The position numbers and the translations under genes were made by a program. Of a DNA stretch of 8,936 bases, positions 1 through 6,180 are shown one piece after another. Position 1 is the stretch's first letter. Every line of letters starts with the position of its first letter. The stretch comes from Myxococcales bacterium (GTDB lineage: Bacteria; Myxococcota; Polyangia; Fen-1088): NCBI GenBank assembly GCA_003159055.1, contig PMLH01000517.1, positions 1 to 8,936 on the forward strand, in the 5' to 3' direction. The notes under the pieces were generated by a model. The model was not told the origin of the DNA and made no database searches. It saw only the letters and a program-made list of their open reading frames with translations.

Positions 1-204
1 GACGTCGCCACCCTGACCCACCCCGGTGATGAATCGGTCCTGCGCAAATTGGACATCTCTGCCGGTGAGGAAGTGCTCTCGCAAGTCGGCCGGCCTTGGC
101 GGGGCAGAGGCACACGAGATGCACGCGATGCAGATGAGCGCACCCAGCGTCGCACACAGTTGCAGCCGGCAAACCTGCGAATTTCGCGGGGTGGTCGAGT
201 ACAT
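1..204 (-). CDS. Putative LPP20-family-like lipoprotein, N-terminal 68 residues (cut by window edge)
   Basis: This open frame starts at the ATG complementary to 202-204 and runs off the left edge without a stop. Its first 31 residues look like a lipoprotein signal peptide: MYSTTPRNSQVCRLQL with Arg residues, then a hydrophobic stretch (CATLGALICIACIS), with Cys28 or Cys31 as candidate lipidated residues. The lipobox is imperfect, with Cys at -3 in both cases. After a Pro-rich linker (APPRPADL) comes RFITGVGQGGD at residues 57-67. This resembles the opening strand and G-x-G turn of LPP20-type envelope lipoproteins. The Shine-Dalgarno sequence is weak (GGGA, 208-211). The gene is divergent from the kinase. 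The product would be anchored in the inner or outer membrane. The signal peptide is seen directly; the LPP20 assignment is a resemblance over a short stretch, and the rest of the protein lies outside the window. Confidence 0.6.
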   Translation of the reverse strand, partial: MYSTTPRNSQVCRLQLCATLGALICIACISCASAPPRPADLREHFLTGRDVQFAQDRFITGVGQGGDV

Positions 205-540
205 TGATCCCGGAATGATACTGTCGGCTACGCGAAAATGGAATTCGTGACACTTGGTGACCGGCACCCGCAGTCGTGAGTCGAACCTGCGGACGGTGCG
301 CCGCGTAGCTCGACGGCGGCGGCAAGAGTTGTCCTATTCAGCCAGCCGAGCTGCGAGTATGATTTCGTGGTGCGTGGCGAGCCGAACAACCAACCATACG
401 GGAGCGAGCGGCGGCCCCGGTGCTGGCAGCTCTGCCGAGCAGCATCGACTTCGCACATGAATGACACAACAACCTCAACCTCTCGACGAGTATCCCCAGT
501 TCGGCAACTGCTCCGTTGCAGAGGGGTGATTGCCTAGCCC
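205..540. other. Divergent intergenic region between lipoprotein and kinase genes
   Basis: I see no convincing gene in these 336 bases; the short open frames here have atypical composition and no recognisable product. The region must hold the promoters for the leftward lipoprotein and the rightward kinase. TATGAT (358-363) resembles a plus-strand -10 box, but the nearest -35-like hexamer (TTGTCC, 329-334) is 23 bases away, which is too far. TATCAT on the minus strand (215-220) sits very close to the lipoprotein ATG and has only a poor -35. A small inverted repeat, GCAAC-6 nt-GTTGC (504-519), lies just before the kinase's purine-rich GAGGGG (521-526). A 26-codon frame (457-537) ends two codons before the kinase ATG. 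Confidence 0.6.
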
Positions 541-2244
541 ATGCCTTTGGTGACTCGGAGATTCACCGCCGGGGAGCTCATCGCGCAGAAGTATCTGCTT
601 CTGCACTTGCTTGGACGCGGTGCGTCAGGAGAAGTGTTTCGCGCCCGCAACATCCTGGCGGGCAACGTGCTCGCGCTGAAGCTTCTCATCGAGGACGCGG
701 CAAGGGACTCCGAGCTTGTGCAGAGGTTCTTTCGCGAGGGGCGGGCCATCAATCGCATTGGTCATCCCAACATCGTCTCGGTTTTCGACGCTGGCTATGC
801 GGATGCGATCCCGTACATCGCGATGGAATACCTCGGCGGCGAGTCGCTGGCCCAGGTCCTTGACCGCATTCCGAAGCTGCCGTTTGCGTCCGTGGCCGCG
901 ATCCTGTTGAAGGTGCTCGATGCACTAGCGGCGGCCCACAAGGCCGACATCGTTCACCGCGACCTCAAGCCGGCCAACGTCTTCTTGCAGGCCTGCCCGG
1001 GTGCTGCACCCACAGTCAAGCTGCTCGACTTCGGCGTGGCCAAGATCCGCGAAGGCGGGGAATCCTCAATCAAGACCGAATCAGGGATGATTCTGGGCAC
1101 ACCCGACTACCTGTCGCCAGAACAGATCACGGCCGACGGCGAAATCGATGGACGTAGCGACCTGTTTGCCGCGGGCTCGCTGATGTTCGAGCTGCTCACC
1201 GGTCGGCGGCCCTTTCACGGCCCGACCTTCATCACCACCACGTACCGAATCGTCCATGAAGACATGCCGTCGCTTGTCGAGGCCGGCGGCCCGGACGATC
1301 CGGCCGTCGCGCAGATCCTTGCGCGCGCGCTTTGCAAGAATCGCGAAGGACGATTCGCCTCGGCCATCGAATTCGCGTGCCACCTGGAGAAGATTGCGCC
1401 CGAGGCCTCCGTGCGCGAGGCAGCCCTACGCGACCTCGATGTGCATTTGCCGACCGGCTGTGAGCAGCGCTGGAGTGGACCTCCGCTGACGCCGCCCACG
1501 GGAACCGAGACGGTACCGCCTGCCACAGGCAGTGACACGTCCAAACGGTTCTCAGCCGAGCCCAAAGTCACGGCACACGGCTCGCCGCCTCGCTCTGAGC
1601 CACTGCCGCGCAAGCTCTCGCGTACCTGGTCCGATCTGCCCATCGTCGGAAGACGCCGCAGCAGCCAACCCGCCGTCGGAAACGTGCGTGGCACCGTGCT
1701 CTTGGCCATGGATCGAGCGATTGCCACTCGCTACGGCGGTGACGTGCGTGAGGAAATCGTTGGTGTCTTGCCCCGCGAAACCCGCGACCTTTTCCACGCC
1801 GGTTCCCTGTCGCCCGAAGCGTGGTACGGCCTTCCGCAGATTGTGGCCTACCTCCAAAGCAGTAACCAAGTCGCGGTCCACGACGATGCTGAACGTTGGC
1901 GCGCGCTCGGCTACGCCGGGGTTGAGACCGATCTCCTTACGCTGCTGCGTTCGGTTCGCAGCCAAGCCGATGGTTACGTCGCACTTCGTGCAGCGTTGCC
2001 CGTTCTTTCTGGGCTGTTCGACTTTGGCCGGTGGAGTCTCGAAGGCGCTCCCGAATCGCTACGCATCGAAGCTGCCGGCTTCGCCCAAACCCCATCGTCG
2101 CTACACGATTGGCTCGCCGGAGTGATCGAACACGCCGCACGATCCACCGGTCGCCCCTATCGCGTAGCGGTCCACAGAGGGGCAGCCGACGTGGAAGGCG
2201 TCTCCATCGAATTCACAGTGGCCCTGACGGGCTACACCGACTGA
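541..2244 (+). CDS. Cytoplasmic PknB-type Ser/Thr protein kinase with C-terminal DUF2378-like domain
   Basis: This 567-residue protein has an intact Hanks-type kinase domain at about residues 17-285. It shows the glycine loop GRGASGEVF (25-33), the ATP-binding lysine K47 in ALKLL and the likely helix C glutamate E66. The catalytic loop HRDLKPAN is at 139-146, DFG at 163-165, the P+1 loop GTPDYLSPE at 186-194 and a conserved D207. The activation segment has several Ser/Thr residues (175-181), so autophosphorylation is plausible. A low-complexity Pro/Ser/Thr linker (about 305-380) leads to a compact C-terminal domain (about 381-567) containing RGTVLLAM, EEIVGVLPRE and PEAWYG. This resembles DUF2378/TIGR02265, a family largely restricted to Myxococcales. 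No membrane segment is visible, unlike PASTA-type PknB, so the kinase is probably soluble. ATG 541 is the first start after an in-frame TAG (535-537); GAGGGG lies an unusually long 14 nt upstream. The substrate is unknown. The kinase call is firm; the C-terminal family is moderately sure. Confidence 0.95.
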   Translation: MPLVTRRFTAGELIAQKYLLLHLLGRGASGEVFRARNILAGNVLALKLLIEDAARDSELVQRFFREGRAINRIGHPNIVSVFDAGYADAIPYIAMEYLGGESLAQVLDRIPKLPFASVAAILLKVLDALAAAHKADIVHRDLKPANVFLQACPGAAPTVKLLDFGVAKIREGGESSIKTESGMILGTPDYLSPEQITADGEIDGRSDLFAAGSLMFELLTGRRPFHGPTFITTTYRIVHEDMPSLVEAGGPDDPAVAQILARALCKNREGRFASAIEFACHLEKIAPEASVREAALRDLDVHLPTGCEQRWSGPPLTPPTGTETVPPATGSDTSKRFSAEPKVTAHGSPPRSEPLPRKLSRTWSDLPIVGRRRSSQPAVGNVRGTVLLAMDRAIATRYGGDVREEIVGVLPRETRDLFHAGSLSPEAWYGLPQIVAYLQSSNQVAVHDDAERWRALGYAGVETDLLTLLRSVRSQADGYVALRAALPVLSGLFDFGRWSLEGAPESLRIEAAGFAQTPSSLHDWLAGVIEHAARSTGRPYRVAVHRGAADVEGVSIEFTVALTGYTD

Positions 2245-2483
2245 TACTTCAGCCCGAAGTCCTCCTGCAGCTCTTCACCCACCTTGTCAATCTTGCCTCT
2301 CAGCTCGATCCCGCGAAGCACGAGCCCCTCGGTTTCTTTGTCGAGCTGATACTCGGCCAACGCCCGTGAAGGGCTCGCCAGCAGGCGCTTGACGAACCCT
2401 GGTTCGGTCATCGCCCGTCCGATGATCTCTTGCAGCTTGCGGCTGTCAGCACCTCTTACCTTGCCTGCCTTCTTGTTCGCCAT
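2232..2483 (-). CDS. Small (83 aa) helical protein resembling Franean1_4349-type RiPP-leader-like proteins
   Basis: The protein begins with a basic stretch (MANKKAGKVRG). A predicted helical core follows with KLQEIIGRAMTEPGF and RLLASPSRALAEYQLD. The pattern 'R-A-(L/M)-T-(D/E)-P-x-F-x-x-x-L-L-x-x-P-x-x-A-L-x-E-Y-x-L' is typical of short proteins annotated as Franean1_4349-family putative RiPPs and of some LigA-like helical domains. The C-terminal third is highly charged (GKIDKVGEELQEDFGLKYQSV is predicted helix). It has no Cys, no Gly-Gly cleavage site and no obvious Ser/Thr-rich core. It could therefore be an accessory or scaffold protein rather than a precursor. ATG 2483 is chosen because GAGGAA lies 8 nt upstream; the frame stays open further upstream, but no start there has comparable support. 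It is the last gene of the minus-strand cluster, 50 nt after the isoprenoid-synthase-like gene, and its last 13 bases overlap the kinase end. Its existence is well supported; its function is not known. Confidence 0.8.
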   Translation of the reverse strand: MANKKAGKVRGADSRKLQEIIGRAMTEPGFVKRLLASPSRALAEYQLDKETEGLVLRGIELRGKIDKVGEELQEDFGLKYQSV

Positions 2484-2491
2484 CGTGATGA

Positions 2492-2497
2492 TTCCTC
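2492..2497 (-). promoter_or_regulatory. Ribosome binding site of the 83-aa protein gene
   Basis: GAGGAA on the minus strand ends 8 nt before the ATG at 2483. It decides the start of the small gene against the open frame upstream and suggests independent, probably efficient translation of the last cistron. Confidence 0.75.
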
Positions 2498-2533
2498 GTG
2501 GTTGGCTAAAATTAGGACTCCGCCTGGATGGTT

Positions 2534-3490
2534 TTACTGTGCAGGTTTGCCCTGCGCAAGCGCAACCGCCAATCTCAGGGTCGTCGCCTGACGGATGTGA
2601 TGCTCGATCCTGGCGATTCGTTCCTCGGTGTATTCGGCCATCGCGCAAATCCCGAGCTCTTGCCCAGCGACCAGTGCCCTCTTCTGCAGGCGAATGGCCC
2701 GCCGTAGGAATCTTTCAAAAAGCGGAGCTGCAATCAATGAATTCCGCAGGGCCACAGGATCGCTCTGCCGGTTTCGCGGCAACAAGGATCGCGCCGTCGA
2801 AAGCAAATAGGTTTGCGCGCCCGATTGCAGATCACGCGAAAAGCCAAGAACGTCGTTGACCAGACCGTAGGCCTCACCCAGGTGATCGATCATCCGATCG
2901 ACGGCAGCCATTCGTTGGTCGCCATCCTTCCGCATGCGCGCCAGCAGGGCATAAAGCGGTATGCGAGCCAAGGCGACTTTGCGCGCATGTCGGCGAAAGG
3001 CCGCTAGGCGATACGGCTGCCTTTGCGCGAGCACCACCCTTTCCGCCTCGGTTTCGCCGGAGAACATCATCCACGCCGCTCGCGCGCGTTGCCAGAAGCG
3101 ATCGCCGCTGGCGAAGGTCGCCACCACGGCGATGGCATCTGTGAGTAGCAGGTTGCCGAGCAGAAGCTGGGGAGGGCTGCCTCGGGTTGCGGGCTCGTCG
3201 ATGACATTGTCCTCGATGCGAACGAAGAGATAGGCAAGCGCCGTCGCTTCCAGCAGGTCACGCAGGCCAGGAAACCCCGTGCGATCCGCGAGCCAGATAG
3301 GCAAGTGAAGAATCGGCGCCGCGTCCGGCCGGGAAAAATAGCGGTGCGGCTCCGGCCCCATCGTGGCGACCAGCTCGGTAGCAAGACGACACAGGGGTCT
3401 CGGATAGGCACGCCAGCGACGTTCGATGCGCGACCACACCTGGTCGAGAATTCCTTGGTTGCGTTCGTAGCACTGCAAAGTCGCGGCCAT
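2534..3490 (-). CDS. Class I isoprenoid biosynthesis enzyme (terpene/phytoene synthase fold)
   Basis: This 318-residue protein is almost all helical. It carries two Asp-rich motifs in the order and spacing of class I isoprenoid enzymes: RIEDNVIDEP (DNVID at 94-98, a DDxxD-type motif) and, about 115 residues later, LVNDVLGFSRDLQSG (212-224). The second resembles the NDxxSxxxE metal-binding triad, with Gly for Ser and Asp for Glu. Such enzymes bind a prenyl diphosphate through Mg2+ ions and ionise it to cyclise or join isoprenoids. I cannot tell a terpene cyclase from a squalene/phytoene-synthase-like head-to-head enzyme; substrate and product are unknown. There is no signal peptide, so it should be cytosolic. 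ATG 3490 lies 6 nt after the stop of the upstream cyclase-like gene with no strong Shine-Dalgarno, so translational coupling is likely. The neighbouring toroid protein (4861-5922) is also of isoprenoid type. Fold assignment is fairly sure; the exact reaction is open. Confidence 0.85.
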   Translation of the reverse strand: MAATLQCYERNQGILDQVWSRIERRWRAYPRPLCRLATELVATMGPEPHRYFSRPDAAPILHLPIWLADRTGFPGLRDLLEATALAYLFVRIEDNVIDEPATRGSPPQLLLGNLLLTDAIAVVATFASGDRFWQRARAAWMMFSGETEAERVVLAQRQPYRLAAFRRHARKVALARIPLYALLARMRKDGDQRMAAVDRMIDHLGEAYGLVNDVLGFSRDLQSGAQTYLLSTARSLLPRNRQSDPVALRNSLIAAPLFERFLRRAIRLQKRALVAGQELGICAMAEYTEERIARIEHHIRQATTLRLAVALAQGKPAQ

Positions 3491-3496
3491 CCGGAA

Positions 3497-4864
3497 TCAC
3501 ATTGCCGATGGTGGAAGGACGGCGCCGCCGACCAGCGCGCCGGCCAGGTTGATGCGATAGATGGCGGAATCCACGGCCATGCCGTCGATCATTTCATCCG
3601 GGATACGCTCGGCGCGGTAGATGCCACGGATGGCATCGTGCACTGGGGCGTTGATGAGAATGTCTGCGTCGAGCGCGAGACAGACGCTGCGCAGCCGACT
3701 CGAGAGATTGGCGGCTTTGCCCACCACCGTGTATTCCATCCTCTCGGACGAGCCGATGTTTCCAGCCACCACAAGCCCCTGCGCCACCCCGATGCCGATA
3801 CGGAGGGCGGGCCATTTTCCCGCGTTCTGCTTGTTCCAAGCCACCACCGCCTCGTGCATCTCGAAGGCGGCCCGCACGGCAGCACCGGCTGCATCCGGGA
3901 GATCGGTGGGAATGCCGAAAATGGCACTCACCCCTGCGGCGGTGAACTTGTCGAGCGTGCCGCCGTGACGAAACACGATTTCGACCAGACCGGCGCAGTG
4001 CCCATTCAAAATGTCGACGACTGTTTCGGGCGCAAGCTGATCGGCAAGTCGGGCAAAATCGCGTATCTCGGTGGTGAGGACCGCGGCCATGCGGCGAGCG
4101 CCCCCCATCGAGACGGATCCTGGGTGGCGAACGGCATAGTCACGCACATGCGGCGAGAGGTAGCGTCGGTACATGTCTTGCGTCTGCTCCAGCTTGCGTT
4201 TGCGTACGGTGGCTTCGGCGGATTGCAAGAGTAGACGGCGCGAGGTGTGAGAGACCCAGGCCGCAAGCACGCCCGAAACCACGATGAAGACGATGGTCAT
4301 GATCTGGTCGTCGGTGCCCAGCGCGCGCACGCCGTACACCGAGGTCGACGACAGCACGACCCAATGTCGCCCCGCACAGTAGAGGAAGATGATCGTCCGA
4401 TGCACACCGGCCATGACCGCGGCAAACAGGGACAGCCGCACGTTGAACTGAAGCGCGGTCAGCATGTTGAACATCATGTAGAGGACCGGCGTGGTCGGAA
4501 ATAACAAGGCCTCGTAGGCACCCGATGGATTGTAGAGACTCGAAACGGAAACCATCGACACAACCGACGCATCCAGCGTGATGCCAACGTACTTGAACCA
4601 AAACGGATAGGCCGACCTGCGCGAGAGCAGAAGCCCCAGTCCGGCGAAAAGCAAAAGCACCACGCCCGCCCCAACGCCCAGGCGCGTGGTCATCGGCGCG
4701 TTTGATTCGGCCACCGCTAGCCCGCTGCCGATGCCAAAGACGGCGAACAAGGCGCGGATGACGAAGGTGTTTCGCTGTCCGCGATGGGCCTCGCTGCGCA
4801 AGATGCCCTTCACCTCCTCGGGCAGATCGTCCACGGTCATTCGCCGGCCGTTCCAGATACTCAA
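3497..4864 (-). CDS. Membrane-anchored class III adenylate/guanylate cyclase homologue, probably lacking metal-binding residues
   Basis: The protein has 455 residues. About six hydrophobic segments lie within residues 33-205 (clear ones at about 33-52, 62-80, 141-163 and 188-205). A basic coiled linker (209-230) and the typical connector YRRYLSPHV (232-240) lead to a class III cyclase domain (about 257-440). Conserved features are HGGTLDKF with Lys306, YTVVG with Thr379 at the purine-selecting position, and NLSSR with Asn386 and Arg390, the transition-state residues. Both metal-binding aspartates are altered. The first (usually F-x-D-I-R-G-F) is Glu266 in TTEIRDF. The second (usually K-F-x-G-D) is Ala310 in DKFTAAG. 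Catalysis is therefore doubtful; it may be a nucleotide-binding pseudo-enzyme or sensor. TTG 4864 is the start because GAGGAGG lies 7 nt upstream; it overlaps the previous stop by three bases. ATG 4840 has no good ribosome binding site. The gene sits between two isoprenoid-type genes, suggesting a regulatory or localising role. Confidence 0.9.
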   Translation of the reverse strand: MSIWNGRRMTVDDLPEEVKGILRSEAHRGQRNTFVIRALFAVFGIGSGLAVAESNAPMTTRLGVGAGVVLLLFAGLGLLLSRRSAYPFWFKYVGITLDASVVSMVSVSSLYNPSGAYEALLFPTTPVLYMMFNMLTALQFNVRLSLFAAVMAGVHRTIIFLYCAGRHWVVLSSTSVYGVRALGTDDQIMTIVFIVVSGVLAAWVSHTSRRLLLQSAEATVRKRKLEQTQDMYRRYLSPHVRDYAVRHPGSVSMGGARRMAAVLTTEIRDFARLADQLAPETVVDILNGHCAGLVEIVFRHGGTLDKFTAAGVSAIFGIPTDLPDAAGAAVRAAFEMHEAVVAWNKQNAGKWPALRIGIGVAQGLVVAGNIGSSERMEYTVVGKAANLSSRLRSVCLALDADILINAPVHDAIRGIYRAERIPDEMIDGMAVDSAIYRINLAGALVGGAVLPPSAM

Positions 4865-5922
4865 AGAAGCGCCTCCTCGACGAGAATCAGGGCCGAAATG
4901 GCAACACAGGTAGCATATACATCACCGGCGTAGAAAAGCACGGCCGGGGCCGGCGCGAGGTGAAATGCCCCGTTCGCTGACTGCGAAGACAGCAGCCATC
5001 GGACGGCTCGTCTAAGAGAACGCTTGCACCGGGGCGTGTTTACACCGGCAGCGATAAGAGTACGAATCGCAAGGCCGGTCGGAAGTGGGCTCGGGCGATC
5101 CGCAAATCCCGCGAAGCCCCATCCACCCGTGGTGCTTTGCTGACCAAGCGTCGCGCGCACGACCGCGCCCCGCTTCTGGCCGACGTGAGCCACCGCCAAG
5201 TGGGCAGGATAGTAGGGCGTTGCATAGAACGCCGGGTGTGCGCGCCACAGCCCGTCCGGAGCGACGGTCTCTCGCAGATACGTCCGGGCTTCGGTGGCCA
5301 GCGGATGGCTTGCGCCAAGCGCGCCGAGGGCCCACGCCGTGACCGAGGGACCGGCGAGGTAGGAGTCGTAGCCGCCTTGGCCGGGCAGGATGAAGTTGGG
5401 CCAACGTCCCCCGGGTAGCGCATGCCGGACCAAGGTCGAAGCCAGGCGGCGGCGCTGGCTCGGCAAGGCATGCCAGGCCGCCGAGCAGGTTTCGATGCAC
5501 AGGCTTGGGTGTCCGCTCCAGTAAGACAATTCTCCCCGTCGGGAAACACGGCTGCGCACGAAACGTTCGGCAGCCGAATTGGATCTTCCGGCAGCAGAAA
5601 AAGCCAAGATTGCCTGGGTCGTGTGCCAGATGTCGGCGCCACCTTTCAGACGAAAGGCAAGCCGTCGCGATGGACGCACCTTGGCCAGCGCGGCCAGCGG
5701 GTGCGCAATGACATCGTTGATCGCGCCCGATGGAAGCTGGCACGTCAGAAGGTATGCAATTGCCCGATCCACCGCATCCCGGAGGGCGGACGACGTGAGC
5801 CGAAGGGAAGGAGTGACCTGGCTTCGCAAGCAACCAAGGCATAGCATGCTGCCGAGCGTTGCCACCAGCGCCCCGAGATCGCTTGCGAATCGGTGGCGGA
5901 GCAGGACGCTGTTCCGCCACAA
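4861..5922 (-). CDS. Prenyltransferase/squalene-cyclase-repeat (alpha/alpha-toroid) protein
   Basis: This protein has 353 residues from the chosen start. It contains repeated units of the type 'helix, Q-x-x-x-G-x-(W/F)' found in squalene-hopene cyclases and prenyltransferase beta subunits: LLTCQLPSGAI (58-68), APDGLWRAHP (221-230), LGQQSTTGGWGF (259-270) and LLSSQSANGAFHL (310-322). Between them are helix motifs such as DIWHTTQAILAF (97-108) and DVYATCVAISAL (334-345). No DxDD motif, the general acid of class II terpene cyclases, is visible, so it may be a non-protonating cyclase relative, a prenyltransferase-like protein or a binding protein. A hydrophobic, Leu/Cys-rich stretch near residues 14-32 might contact the membrane; it is not a convincing signal peptide. 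TTG 5922 is preferred because GGAGGAG lies 6 nt upstream; the frame stays open to a TTG at 5937, which overlaps that Shine-Dalgarno. It is the first gene of the minus-strand cluster. The repeat family is fairly sure, the reaction unknown. Confidence 0.82.
   Translation of the reverse strand: MWRNSVLLRHRFASDLGALVATLGSMLCLGCLRSQVTPSLRLTSSALRDAVDRAIAYLLTCQLPSGAINDVIAHPLAALAKVRPSRRLAFRLKGGADIWHTTQAILAFSAAGRSNSAAERFVRSRVSRRGELSYWSGHPSLCIETCSAAWHALPSQRRRLASTLVRHALPGGRWPNFILPGQGGYDSYLAGPSVTAWALGALGASHPLATEARTYLRETVAPDGLWRAHPAFYATPYYPAHLAVAHVGQKRGAVVRATLGQQSTTGGWGFAGFADRPSPLPTGLAIRTLIAAGVNTPRCKRSLRRAVRWLLSSQSANGAFHLAPAPAVLFYAGDVYATCVAISALILVEEALL
4872..4878 (-). promoter_or_regulatory. Strong ribosome binding site deciding the TTG start of the cyclase-like gene
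   Basis: GAGGAGG on the minus strand lies inside the last codons of the toroid-protein gene, 7 nt before TTG 4864. It supports the TTG as the real start and gives a stop/start overlap (TTGA). Confidence 0.75.
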
Positions 5923-5928
5923 CGCTTG

Positions 5929-5935
5929 CTCCTCC
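5929..5935 (-). promoter_or_regulatory. Strong ribosome binding site deciding the TTG start of the toroid-protein gene
   Basis: GGAGGAG on the minus strand lies 6 nt before TTG 5922. The alternative TTG at 5937 would place this element inside the coding region, so the shorter form is favoured. Confidence 0.75.
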
Positions 5936-6170
5936 AATCTGAGCTTGCGAGGTCACACCTGCCAATGTGTTCTGACAATAGGTTCCAGTCAGGACAATGG
6001 TCGAATAGGTTGAGTCCTTTGCGTCGAACATAGCGAAGGCAAGTGCACGAGCAACCCCATGACAACGCCTGGGCGTCGTCGATTGTTCGTGGCTGAGCAG
6101 TCCTCTCGCCTGAGCGCGCGAGGTTTGCGCCGCACAGGGTAACCCTTCCCATAGGTGGCGCATCAAACAT
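5936..6170. other. Divergent intergenic region between the isoprenoid cluster and pnt operon
   Basis: No gene is convincing here. It should contain promoters in both directions. On the minus strand TTGTCA (5972-5977) resembles a -35 box, but no good -10 follows at 16-18 nt. On the plus side I see no clear sigma70 promoter. A short inverted repeat, AGGGT-A-ACCCT (6136-6146), lies about 35 bases before the transhydrogenase start. I also looked for a sigma54 GG-N10-GC pattern on the minus strand and did not find one with correct spacing. Confidence 0.5.
5977..6017. repeat. Imperfect direct repeat in the divergent control region
   Basis: AATAGGTTCCAGTC (5977-5990) is followed, 27 bases on, by AATAGGTTGAGTCC (6004-6017); the first eight bases are identical, and AGTC recurs one base out of register. 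GACAAT also occurs twice here (5974-5979 and 5993-5998). The repeats lie 55-95 bases upstream of the minus-strand cluster start and 160-200 bases upstream of the transhydrogenase operon. Binding by a regulator is only a possibility. Confidence 0.4.
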
Positions 6171-6176
6171 GGGAGG
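6171..6176 (+). promoter_or_regulatory. Ribosome binding site of the transhydrogenase alpha1 gene
   Basis: GGGAGG ends 4 nt before ATG 6181. It overlaps an alternative in-frame ATG at 6169, which itself has only AGGTGG about 10 nt upstream. Confidence 0.6.
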
Positions 6177-6180
6177 CGAC

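Noticed and set aside
329..363. Sigma70-like promoter for the kinase (TTGTCC ... TATGAT)
   Set aside because: The spacer is 23 bases, well above the 16-18 normally tolerated.
228..467. Short open frames on both strands in the first intergenic region
   Set aside because: They lack a good ribosome binding site and a recognisable product, and their compositions look like non-coding GC-rich DNA.
3305..4234. 309-codon open frame on the plus strand opposite the cyclase-like gene
   Set aside because: It spans the ends of two real minus-strand genes and gives a low-complexity, His/Gly-rich product; long antisense frames are common at this GC content.
5936..5965. Sigma54-like promoter (TTGGCAGGTGTGACCTCGCA on the minus strand)
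   Set aside because: GG and GC are 15 bases apart instead of 12, so the required spacing is not met.
5012..6166. 384-codon open frame on the minus strand
   Set aside because: It is a shifted frame of the toroid-protein gene; the translation has no family motif and is rich in Arg, Pro and Cys, as expected from GC-rich shadows.
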